DNA of 64,000 nt from Protopterus annectens. Lineage: Eukaryota; Chordata; Ceratodontiformes; Protopteridae. The notes beneath the pieces are model-generated. The model had not been told where the DNA came from, did no database searches, and was given only the letters and a program-made list of their open reading frames with translations. Both the position numbers and the translations under genes were made by a program. Location: positions 624,895,748 through 624,959,747 of the forward strand of contig NC_056743.1 of assembly GCF_019279795.1 (NCBI RefSeq), written 5' to 3'. Below, piece after piece: positions 54,636 to 64,000 of the stretch (the first letter of the stretch is position 1; each line of letters begins with the position of its first letter).

Positions 54636-55790
54636 ATGTCACCTGACGAATATACTAATGGATTACTGATAGGACGCAAGTTATTAGGATTGAGAAATCC
54701 ATCTCCACAAAGAGGTGATTTACTATTGGAGTCTCACAGGAATCGGTGCTGGGGCCTCTCCTTTTTGGCATGTACTTTGAAGTCAAGGCAAACATCAAGG
54801 CTCTCACTGACCAAGTTAGCAAATGACTGCAAACTAGACACAGTCATTAAATCCCCAGAATAGACACAAATACCTTTCAAGAGGGCCTAGCACAGACAAA
54901 CAACTAGTGCCAGAGCCACTGGCTAAAACTCAAGGTGAAAAAATGCATAATAGTACCCTATGGAAAGATGGCCATCTCTTGAAATGACCACATTGATAAT
55001 ACCCAGTGGTCACGAATGTGGGAACACATGTTGACAGTAACCTGTCCTTTGACCAGCACTTTTCTACTGTGGTAAGAAAGTTATTCTGTGCTGAGCAACT
55101 TATAAGTAAGGGCATGGTATCCAGGTCCAAGAAGATCATTGTTCCACTCTACTTGAATCTCATCTGACTATCCATTGAGTACAGTGCACCCTTCAGAATG
55201 TACCTGACCAGGCACTTGAAACAGCTTGAGAGACCAGAGGGGTTCCTTACAGAAAGAATACAGTGTGTAAGCACCAAGTCTTATGCAGACAGTCTCAAAT
55301 CCTTGTCCCCTGTACTTGGTCGTCTATAGAATGCTGTATGGTGATTTATGCCTAGCCTACAAGGCATCCTCTGAGCCCACACTATTAGATTTGTTCCATG
55401 TCTGCAAAACAAATAGCATCAGAAGTACCCATTCTAAGGATCTAAACCTGGTCTGTGACCTAAAACATGTTAGGACTGGTATGTGTTTCAAAGATTACTC
55501 TTCCTTCGGAGCAGGCTTCCCATCCATGAGAAATAAAGCTCGACCCTAACCATAGTCAAATGTAACTTGGACCAGTGGATGGGAAATTGCAGATTTACCT
55601 CTGGCTTGCTGGCTATGTCCCGAATGGACAGAGGTAGTCTGTGAATCCTTGATATGTACAAGCCTATACTGTAACTTGTAAAATTCTTTGGGGTATTGCC
55701 ACAGCAATATTATGGTAAATCTGGGTTAAGTATGGCTAGGTTTAAAATGGCTCGAAGGCTGATAACCTATTAACTACCTATGAACCTGTA
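54636..55790 (+). mobile_element. CR1-F1, right part
   Basis: Resumes the older CR1 exactly where its left part stopped in the protein: a WLTD-like stretch, then VSQESVLGPLLFGMYF (about 54,730-54,780), a corrupted KLANDCKL in place of KFADDCKL (about 54,813-54,838), VDSNLSFDQH-type sequence (about 55,035) and YSAPFRMYLTRHL (about 55,180-55,220). The C-terminus DLCLAYKASSEPTLLDL is at about 55,345-55,395. The tail ending ACCTATGAACC (about 55,780-55,790) is a CR1 end. Inactive. Confidence 0.8.
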
Positions 55791-56430
55791 ATACTTTTCT
55801 GTTATTTTCTTACACTGCTTGGCCAAAATGTATTTGAACAGCAGAAAAAGAAAATCAAGCTAGGTGTATAAAACTGGTAGAGACACTTATTAATTAATGA
55901 GAGGTGGGTTGAATATTGCAGCATGAACCAAGATTTCTCAGATGTATTTTTAAAGGTACAAGCATATGTGCATTTATTTGCATATTATGTATTACAGTTT
56001 TTGACAGAAAGTGATGATAAACCTTGATGTCTTTCCATACGACTATTGCAGTATTCTTTACAATAAGACTCCCCTGTCTAGGGCAGCCCGATGTCTGGCC
56101 AGTATACCAAAGGCTTTAGGTTGTAATGGATATGCTATACGTCATATGTATGCTCCCCTATGGCGTAGGGCATAAATGTAATGTCTGGACATACCATCCT
56201 CAGAACTTCTTTGCTACCAGTCCAAACGCCATCTTCAGTTGTTAATCTGAACACTCATTCATTTGCTGGTTACTAAACTTTCTGATAAGTGCCACATGAG
56301 GTATTTTTGTTGTTCTTATCACTTTCTTGTCTTGTTTTGGTTGTTGGTTTCATGTTATCCAGAAAGGGGAAATGCCAGTGTGAGAGACAGATTCCCCATA
56401 AAGATTGTCACAAGAAGTGTTTATTTTACT
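55791..56430. other. Unassigned; may include DIRS-D 5' non-coding end
   Basis: No clear feature. The last 250 bp could be the untranslated left end of DIRS-D, but no inverted repeat to its right end was identified. Confidence 0.35.
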
Positions 56431-58143
56431 TAGGTGCTTCCCAAGACCCATATGTCTTGTACAGTTTGCCAAGATTATGTTTCTAAGACATTGCATAGTC
56501 AGCTTTCTTCCTTAGCTATTTATTTAGAAGACCAATTTCTTAAGCTGTTGGCCAAAGACAATATGGAAGGATCTTCCCAGGGTCAGCTGTCTGTGAAGAA
56601 GAAGACCAAGAAAGCTCTGTCTGATTCTTCAGCTGTGCCACCTCCACCCGGACATCTCTCTTGAGGGTGATGAAAGCCCAGACGACTATCTGGTTTCTCT
56701 GTCGGACTACTCTGCCACAACCAGGAGGCCAGCATGCATTTGGCTTCATGCATGTCCATGGAGGCCTTGCAGATGTCTGATTCAGATGCTCAGTAGGAAC
56801 CATGGCTGATAATTACTGAAGGGCCTAGGGGTGTTTCTCAGATTTTGGTAAGGGAAGAGATACCGACTATGCTAATTGAATGCCGTCCTGGGTCAGAACC
56901 TCCTAAGATTTTTAAGGCTGACATCCCTTTAAAAAAAAAAAAAAAAAAACATTTCTCTTGCTTCTAAAGATCCTCAGAGTGATTGGCAAAATTTCACTCA
57001 AGGCCTGTTTAATATCCTTATGGCTCTGAAGCCTCCTCAGGAGTTTTCTGTTCCTAGCCCTCTCAAGAGGTCTAAGGAGCAAGAGTGCCCTGATGAAGAT
57101 GCAGATGCTGATGAAGAATCCTTGACTTATTCTTCTTAGATTCATTCTCCCTTAGACTATGGTACTGAGGAAGAAGAGTCTATTAGCCCTGACTCTCCTT
57201 TTGAGGAGGTTTCTTTTGGTGACACAATTTCCCAAATAATGGAGTTTTTTAATGGGATTGTGCTCAGATGTCTGTTCAGAGGTACTATGAGCTTCTGCAT
57301 ATGGAGTCTCCTTTGCCCTTTGCTGTCCCTGCTGTTCTTGCTACCTTGTTGGATGCCTTTTCTAGTGCATCTCAGCCCCCTGTTCCCCCCAAAAAAGCAA
57401 TAGTTTCTATGAAGTGCTTTTGATTGCAAGTTTTTTTTCATAAGTGCCCCTCTGTTGACCCTTCTGTGGTATCAGCTGCCTCTGATAAACCTTCTAAACT
57501 GTTTCCTTGTATAAGGCTGCTTCCATCTGACAAGGAAAGTAGAATTATGGAGAGGTTGGGTAAGAAAGTGTATACTTCTGTTACCTTGGCCTTTAGAGCT
57601 GTGAACTGTCAGACATATTGCCAGGTATATTTTGTCTCTTCTTTCTTTTAGGCTTGTCAGGTTATTTCAGATCTTCCTGACTCTGAGGGGAAGACTTCTG
57701 CTCTTTCTTTACTAGATACGTCTTCTCAGGTTGCTCGCCATTCTATTAAATGTAGCTATGATGCAGCTGATGCCTCATCTAGGGCTGCTGCCTTTGGTTT
57801 TGTACTGAGGAGCTATTACTGGCTTCAACTTCAACCTTTGCTTGCTGATATCAAGGCTAAGTTGTTGGATGCTCCTCTGGATAATAAACATCTGTTTGGT
57901 GCTGCTGCTGAGTTGTTTAAGTCCCTGCAAGAAAAAGGTAAGGCTTTACAGGATCTGAAACATATTTTTGTTTCACCTGTTCCCAAATTTCAAAAGAATT
58001 ACCCTAACAAGCCTGCTTTTGTTCATAGACAGTCTTGCCCTCCTCCCAAAGGCAAAAAGGGTAGAAGGAGTTTTCCTCCTATGGCTACCCAACCCCCTTC
58101 AGCTCAGAAACCTTGTTTTCCTGACAAACCAGGTGCTGTCTAA
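56430..58143 (+). pseudogene. DIRS-D gag-like region
   Basis: The N-terminal part carries Cys pairs (CTVCQDYVSKTLHSQLSSL, about 56,453-56,510), typical of the start of this gag. Acidic and serine-rich stretches follow, then SDKESRIMERLGKKVYTSVT (about 57,527-57,586). After a stop (57,649-57,651), the frame continues with ASSRAAAFGFVLRSYYWLQ (about 57,774-57,830) and LLDAPLDNKHLFGAA (about 57,862-57,906). It ends in a proline/lysine-rich tail at 58,143. LLDAPLD is shared with DIRS-E (about 62,120). A few stops and a T/A run (56,931-56,950) break it. The function, probably nucleic-acid binding and packaging, is inferred. Confidence 0.75.
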
Positions 58144-58189
58144 CTATACTTGCCATGCTCTTCATTCACATTACTCTATGTCTGTGGCT

Positions 58190-59071
58190 TTCCCTGTCCC
58201 TTCCTATTTGGTTAAAGATCAGCCAAGACTTCTGGGTATTTTTCCATAATTCTCCAGGGTTATTACAAGGTTTGGAAATCCCCCCTCACTTTTTTGGGCA
58301 TCCCTCAGCCTCCTCAGGAGTAACTGCTCTTTTCTTCAGAGATGCTTCAGGGTCTGTTGGCTCAGGGAACTGTTTAATAAGTTCCAACTTCTCTGAGGGG
58401 GAAGGGTATTTACTCTAGAATGTGCTTGGTCCGCAGGGAAAGAAAGCACCCAGAGACCCATACTGACTCTGCCTCAGTTAAACACCTTTTTGAAGGTTCC
58501 TTCCTTTCACATGCTATTTCTTCCAACCTAGTTTCCTCTTCTACTTCCTCAAGCTTTTCTCCATATTCCTATTCATCCCCTTTTAAGGAAGTTTTTATGT
58601 TTTTCTGTTGCTTCCTGGCATTTTGAGTGTTCTGCTTTGCCCTTTGGCCTCTGTACTGCCCCAAGGGATTTCACCAAATCCCTCAGTCCTGTGATTGCTT
58701 TATGCAGATTGAGAGGAATACAGATCTTCCCTTACCTGGATGACCTGCTCATTCAGGCCTCTTCTCCACAGATTTTACTTCAGCATCTACACTTTGCTAT
58801 TTACCTCCAGCAAAGCCTGGAGTGTACTGTAAATTACCAAAAATATTTGGACTCCTTCTCAGGATCATGTTTTCCTAGGATGCATGCTCCAGATGGTGCC
58901 AATGCTGGCATCTCTGCCTCCCTCAAGGCTTTAACTCTTATGGCTTTCTTTCATTCCCTTCTTCCTCTGGCTTCAGGTACAGCTAGGGAGTTTCTCAGGG
59001 CTCTGGGTTACATGGCTTCTACCATTCTCATGCTTTATTTGGCCAAGCTTTATATGAGAAAGCTCCAGTGA
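58190..59071 (+). pseudogene. DIRS-D reverse transcriptase, partly open
   Basis: The open frame 58,637-59,071 encodes MPFGLCTAPRDFTKSLSPVI, then RLRGIQIFPYLDDLLIQ with the catalytic YLDD at 58,733-58,744, and ends with FLRALGYMASTILMLYLAKL. The upstream fingers region (58,190-58,630) is frame-shifted: a VPxKDG-like entry and D-x-x-DAYFHI strand are not readable. The catalytic palm is therefore preserved, but the protein is truncated by frame damage. Confidence 0.8.
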
Positions 59072-59209
59072 TTTCTAAAGTCAGTCTGGCTTCAACATTC
59101 TCATCCTTTAGATTTTCTAATCTGTCTTTTTCTATGTCTTAAGCTGGAACTTCAGTTGTGAATTCTTCAGTTGTCCCTTAACCAAGGGCTCCCTTTTCAA
59201 TCTCCAGTC

Positions 59210-60010
59210 CCTTCTCAGGAACTCTTCGCAGATCTCTTGGACATGGGATGAAGGGCCTCCTTTGGTCCTTTGAAAGTGCAAGGCCTTTGGTCTCTTCAAC
59301 AAAGGAAAGACCACATCAGTGTCAAAGAGAAGACAGCCCTTCTGGTTCTTCAGGCTTTTCATTCTATGTTTCCTTTCAGGGCCCCACAGAATTCTCACAG
59401 ACAATGCCACAGTGATGTGGTATATCAACAAGCTAGGGGGAATAATGTTTTATCTCATGTGCAGAGTAGCTCTTCAGGTTTGGGATCTAGCTAACCAGTA
59501 TCAAGTGACTCTTCAGGCAGTTTATATTCCCTGAAATCAGAACATAGTGGCAGATTATCTGAGCAGGTCCATAACACAGTCCCACAAGTGGATGCTTAAC
59601 GGGGCCGTGTTTTTGGACATTGCCCACCAGTGGGGTACTCCTCAAGTAGATCTCTTTGCCTGCCCTCTGAATAGAGAGCTTTCTTTCTTTTTTCACCAGA
59701 GTTGCATGTCCTCTGTCCTGGAAGGTGGATGGCCTTCTCTTTCTCTTGGAAGGAGATGTTTCTTTATGCTTTCCCTCCCTTTCCTATAATTCCAAGCATC
59801 CTATTCAACATAAAACAGGATGCTCCCAAAATCTTACTGGTGACTCCCTTTTGGCCCAGACATTATTGGTTCCCTCCTCTTCTGCATTTAGCCAAGAGCA
59901 GTCATCACAAGTTACCTCACAGGGTGGACCTACTAACACAATACAAGGGGTCTGTCATACGTCCCCATCTGTCCCCTCTTCAACTGACATTGTGGGTGAT
60001 AGTGTTTTGA
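59210..60010 (+). pseudogene. DIRS-D RNase H and linker
   Basis: DNATVMWYINKLGG (about 59,401-59,442) is the conserved RNase H strand. ALQVWDLANQYQVTLQAVYI (about 59,473-59,532) leads to NIVADYLSRSI (about 59,543-59,573), the C-terminal DIRS RNase H signature. WGTPQVDLFACPLN follows (about 59,629-59,670). The linker, with decayed FPPFPIIPSILF and VTPFWPRHYWFPPLL (about 59,770-59,890), matches DIRS order. The initial DAS motif is not readable. Stops and frameshifts present. Confidence 0.8.
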
Positions 60011-60059
60011 TTCTCTTCAGGCACCTTTTTTTCTGAGGACATGCAGGAGACAAGAAAAC

Positions 60060-60430
60060 GCATTACAAGGAAATCTTATATGTCCAAATGAAAGATATTT
60101 TCTGGCTGGTGTATTTCCCGTAACCTGTATCCAGATACTGTGGATATTCATTTGGTTCTCTCTTATTTGTGTGAATTGTTCAATGCTGGTCTGGCATAGT
60201 CTTCAGTTAAAGCCCACCTATCAGCTATTTCTGCTTGTCTGCCTTTGACTCCCACTTTGGCCTCTAGATTTAAGGCCAAAGATATGTTTTTCATGTTTCA
60301 CTGATTCAGTCCTGACTAGTGGGATTTCCTGTTGTGGAAGCCCTTGGCCAGCCCAACTGTCAGAGTAAAAATCTGCATCCTCCTAAGGCTGGCGGACATC
60401 CTATCTGACATCAGCATGCTTTGGTATAAA
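60060..60430 (+). pseudogene. DIRS-D tyrosine recombinase, N-terminal fragment
   Basis: Only the core-binding half is present: a SYMSK-x-KIFSGW entry (about 60,080-60,108), VLSYLCELFNAGLA (about 60,155-60,197), VKAHLSAISACLPLTP (about 60,207-60,254), then decayed sequence to about 60,430. The catalytic half with R-H-x-x-R is missing and DIRS-E-like gag starts about 200 bp further on. The copy is thus truncated at its 3' side. Confidence 0.7.
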
Positions 60431-60619
60431 GGGAGCCAGCCGATGCCATGATATCAGTCTTTTCATGCCCAAAGCAGTGTTTATGTGGGTCAGTTGGTCT
60501 GCACCAAAGAAAAGTTATCTAAAAGCTAAGTATCCCATTGTGAACTCTTTTTTTCATACTTTAACCTTGTCAGATGAAGTTAGCAATTGTCTGATGTGGT
60601 AAGCAAATCCCACATTCAC

Positions 60620-62400
60620 ACTTTCATACATTGTGTGTCACCTGTTTAGGCCGTGATCATGATGTCCCTAATTGCTGTTTTTTCACCCATTTCAACTCTA
60701 GGAATATCAGGTGTAGGGCCAAAGTCTTGGCTAGGCAACTTAGTCTGCGGTTTCGCATCATGCAACCGTGTCCACCAGTCATTCCAAGGTTGAGGTCCCT
60801 AAGCCTAGAAAGGACAAGGAAAAGAAGACCCAAGCATAGAGCCTCGGATGACCTCCTTTCCCTGTCTGCCAGTCTCCCAAGGCTCGTTCTTGCTGAGGAA
60901 GGCGAGCCATTTTCTCAGCCCCCTTCTATAATCAAGATGGTGGAGCAGGCCTGTGTTGAGACCCATACAGAGTCCAACATGCCGTCAGGTCCCTCAACTT
61001 CTCACAGGCCTTGGCTTTCAGTTAGTCATCAGGTCCGGAGTTGCTCAGCAGACCTCTGCTTTGATGAGTAATCTTTTTACCAGCAACGTTCCTTTGAGGC
61101 ATCAGCCTTCATCAGTTCTACCTTACAAAGAAACTGGTATCAGGATTGTGAATGTACCTAGGCCCAAGGCCAGATCTCCGTCTAAGAAGGGTTCTACCTC
61201 GGGTCCTATCCCTAGACCTACTGACTCCCATGCACAAGGATATTAGCAAGACCTGGTCAGGTTAGCTGAGGACCTTATCTCCTTAGTCAGAGCTAGACAA
61301 CCCCATTTGAAGTCTTCCCCAGGGAAAAGAAAGAGGGATCCTACCCCTGAAGTTTTCTCTGAACCTCCTGATTCAGATGAGGCTTCTGACCAGGAGGATC
61401 TGTCTTTCAGGAGGGACCCTTCCTTTTTCTTTTGAAGAGTCAGATTCTGAAGAGAATCTGGATTCAGCTTTGCCTCCTGAAAACATCACTTTTGGGGGAA
61501 CATTTCCAGTGGAAGGCACTGGAATACCCACAATCTAAAAAGGGGGTTAGTGAGTTCTTTGACACAAATCTTTGGCTTTCCTCCTGTATTGGAGGTGGTG
61601 GGGGGGTCTTTTTATGGATTCTTCCCTGAATCCAGATTTCCTACCTCCAGCCCTTTGAAAACCAGACAGGTTTTACAAGGTGCTGGACTCATAAATAAAC
61701 TCTTCAAAAAATCTCTCTGCTAATCCAGAGTTTGTCACACCAGGACTCAAGGGAGAAAAAAACAGCTCTTCAAAAAATCCTTTTCCTGCTGACAAAGAAT
61801 GCAAGGCCCTTGATAGGTTTGGTAAAAAGGTATACTGTGGTACCCTAGCCATGAGGGCACTTAACTGCCAGTTTCATATAATACAATATCAACAAACAAT
61901 TTAGATCAAATGAAGCAAAAGATATCCTCCCTAGAGGAAAATAACATTTCCAAGGAATTGTTGGACCCTTGCCATTCCAGCTCCCAGGTGGCTGGGCACT
62001 TATTACACTGCAGCTATAATGCTATGGAGGACTCTGGCCGAGCTGCAGTATCTGGTTCTGTCATTAGAAGGTATGCTTGGCTTAGGGAGTAGATCCTACC
62101 AGACCATGTCAGATTCAACCTTCTGGATGCACCCCTGGATAAGGACTTTGGGCCAAAAGCTGAGGCTGTACTCAAAAAGATGGAAGATAAAGCTAAACCT
62201 GTGCAAACTGGTAATGACTTCCTCCAAGTTCCCACTAAACACTGGTTCTTTCCCTGTCAATCAAAATGCAGGCAAAGGAAACCCCTTGAGAGAACGGCTT
62301 CAAAGGCAGCATCAGTCACAAAGGCACAGGCAATGGTCCTCGGAAACCCACTTAGGGGAGTTATAGATCACAGGGCCCCTGGTAGAAGGCAGCAATGACC
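60620..62400 (+). pseudogene. DIRS-E gag-like region
   Basis: Starts with CVTCLGRDHDVPNCCFFTHF (60,634-60,693), a Cys/His cluster like the DIRS-D gag start. It continues with AKVLARQLSLRFRIMQPCPP and DLLSLSASLPRLVLAEEGEP (about 60,850-60,910). An acidic region (SDEASDQEDLSF, about 61,375-61,410) precedes LDRFGKKVYCGTLAMRALNC (about 61,810-61,870). Further on, GRAAVSGSVIRRYAWL (about 62,037-62,085) and LLDAPLD (about 62,120-62,140) match DIRS-D. At least three frame changes. Position and motifs place it as gag of the last DIRS copy. Confidence 0.75.
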
Positions 62401-62413
62401 CTTTCCCCTCCCC

Positions 62414-63442
62414 ATGCCTCCAATCTCTTCAGAAAAGATAGGAGGAAGCCTATCCCTGTCCAAAGAAAATTGGTGCCTCATTACTTCAGACAAGTGGGTT
62501 CTGAATGTTATCTCAAATAGTTACAGGCTGACTTTCAAAGAGCCATTAAGATACTCAGGTTACCCGGATATTTCACAAAATAAAAGAGCAGAGGCCCTTT
62601 CTCATATTCATAACCTGTGCTTACAGGGTTCAGTGGAACCAGTACCAGAACACCAAATAGAGAAGGGATTCTGTTTCAGGCTATTCCTGGTTCCCAGAAC
62701 GGATGGCTCTTTGTGCCCTATTCTAGACCTGACTACCCTCAGTCAATCCCTGCTGGTACTAAAGTTTAAAATGTTGACTCTTCCAAAACTTCTTCCCATG
62801 ATAGCCCCTCAGGCTTTAATAGTCACCCTGGACCTATAAAATGCTTACTTGCACATTCCTACAGAGGAATCTTGCAGAAATTGTCTACATTTCAGAGGAG
62901 GTACCAGTCACTTTCAATTCTCTGCACTGCCCTTTTGCTTGACTACCGCTCCCAGGGACTTCACAAAATGTTTAGCCCCTGTGATCACCTTCTGCAGAAC
63001 AAGAGGGATCCAGATTTTCCCCTATCTAGACGACTGCCTTATTCAAGCCATGAGTTGGTCAAAGCTCTTCAAAGTTCTGGCCTTCACTCAGTACCTCCTT
63101 ATCTCCTTAGGGTTCACCATAATTCTTCGCAAGTCCAAGACATACCCATCCACCAGGATAGTTTTCCTGGGGGGCTCTTCTGGATTGCTTCCTACAAAAG
63201 GCCTTACTCTCTCCAGAAAAGGTCTCCTTACTGACTCTATACTTCCAAAACATTATGCAGAGACCATGCCTCTCAGCCAAGGAATTCCTCAGAGCATTAG
63301 GCTGCATGGCGACTTGTATCCTCATGATCAATCTGGCCAGGCTACACATGAGGAAGCTCCACTGATACCTCAAGAATCTTTGGTGCCAGCAATCATAGTC
63401 CCTGGAGACAGAAATTCAGCTGATCCCAAGCCTCAAGGATGA
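62414..63442 (+). pseudogene. DIRS-E reverse transcriptase, one nonsense codon
   Basis: A single frame of about 340 codons broken only by TAA at 62,837-62,839. The stop sits in the conserved LDLxNAYLHIP strand, where Lys (AAA) is expected, so one A-to-T change explains it. Motifs in order: NSYRLTFKEPLRYSGYP (about 62,515-62,567), RLFLVPRTDGSLCPILDLT (about 62,677-62,733), LKFKMLTLPKLLPMI (about 62,759-62,803), ALPFCLTTAPRDFTKCLAPV (about 62,924-62,983), IQIFPYLDDCLIQA with YLDD at 63,023-63,034, and SKTYPSTRIVFLGG (about 63,134-63,175). The frame is then lost past about 63,190, although it stays open to 63,442. The most complete DIRS RT in the window. Confidence 0.88.
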
Positions 63443-63459
63443 ATTGCCTGGATAATCCC

Positions 63460-64000
63460 CCAACATCCTCCCTTTGACTTTAACAACAGATTCTTCAGAG
63501 ACAGCCTTGGAGGCTCATTTCCAACACCATCAATCACAAGGCAGATGGGAAATTCAGCTCAGAGATAAGCACATAAATTGGAAAGAACTCATGGCAGTTC
63601 AAAAAGGCCTAATAGCTTTCAAAGAATAATGGAAACCAGGGGTCTTGCTAGTCAAAACAGCAACACCCAGATGTTCCACAAACATAAACAAAGAGACATT
63701 CACTCTTACCTTAATTGTTGACTAGTGATGCAGGTGTGGGAGACAGCTCACTCCCTGGGGTTGCACCTCATGGCAAAATTCCTCTCAGGGACCCAAAACA
63801 CACTAGTAGATCATCTTAGCAGGAATGTTTGGATCCCCATGAGTGGCATCTGCACCAGTAAACATTTCTCAGCATGGTCCAAAAATGGCGATCCCCACAG
63901 ATAAATCTCTTTGCCACCAAAGAAAATACTCAACTAAAAAGGTTCTGTTCCAGAAGCAAACTACCCACAGCCTGGAGTACAGATGCTTTCTCCTTCTTTT
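63460..64000 (+). pseudogene. DIRS-E RNase H, cut by window end
   Basis: Translation gives LTTDSSETALEAH (about 63,476-63,515; DSS for the usual DAS), then GRWEIQLRDKHINWKELMAV (about 63,541-63,600), the RNase H landmarks NWKELxAV. A decayed VxTATPRCSTNIN and DHLSRN-like end (about 63,810-63,825) follow. The linker begins near 63,900 and the window stops. Several stops are visible, for example near 63,628. Confidence 0.7.

Overview
This window is vertebrate nuclear DNA from a very repeat-rich, probably giant genome. The only host-gene sequence I can support is the last coding exon of RNF5 (30,610-30,710, + strand). It has a consensus 3' splice site, a tail-anchor hydrophobic end typical of RNF5, and about 1.1 kb of likely 3' UTR. 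Nearly everything else recognisable is retrotransposon debris: DIRS tyrosine-recombinase elements, CR1 LINEs with an esterase-type ORF1, Penelope-like elements (PLEs), L1/Tx1-, R2/R4- and RTE-like LINE fragments, and tRNA-headed SINEs including a CORE-SINE. This mix, with very low gene density, fits a lungfish, salamander, caecilian or similar large-genome vertebrate. I favour a lungfish, with low confidence.

Layout: 1-4,312 DIRS-A (gag, RT, RNase H, YR and terminal inverted repeats); 4,379-4,752 a 187-bp tandem duplication; 4,890-12,000 DIRS-B split by a nearly full-length minus-strand CR1 (CR1-A, 6,285-10,190); 14,650-15,290 an L1/Tx1-like 3' end; 15,420-15,722 a minus-strand PLE 3' end with a hammerhead-like core; 15,723-17,515 CR1-B; 18,800-23,100 DIRS-C with a small insertion in its recombinase; 24,365-28,670 CR1-D and CR1-C; 28,790-29,720 an RTE-like LINE; 30,610-31,850 RNF5 exon and 3' UTR; 32,040-33,120 a 45-bp minisatellite; 33,748-34,137 a palindromic MITE-like element; 38,340-39,220 a PLE with GIY-YIG endonuclease; 39,381-39,560 a CORE-SINE; 40,019-40,330 and 42,840-43,260 other LINE relics; 45,110-46,735 CR1-E containing a PLE flanked by a 15-bp target duplication; 52,440-55,790 a CR1 inserted inside another CR1; 56,430-60,430 DIRS-D; 60,620-64,000 DIRS-E, running off the window.

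The strongest finding is the PLE group. Three separate PLE copies carry the hammerhead ribozyme core (CUGANGA, stem II, GAAA) in their 3' non-coding repeats, four cores in all. One copy (45,335-46,113) shows the full insertion anatomy: an inverted terminal repeat, the end of the ORF, a 3' repeat and a target-site duplication.

I saw no intact protein-coding gene and no tRNA, rRNA or CRISPR array. No transposon ORF is intact end to end. The best preserved are the CR1-A ORF1 (one nonsense codon), the DIRS-E RT (one nonsense codon) and the CR1-F2 RT (one frameshift). The other RNF5 exons were not found here.
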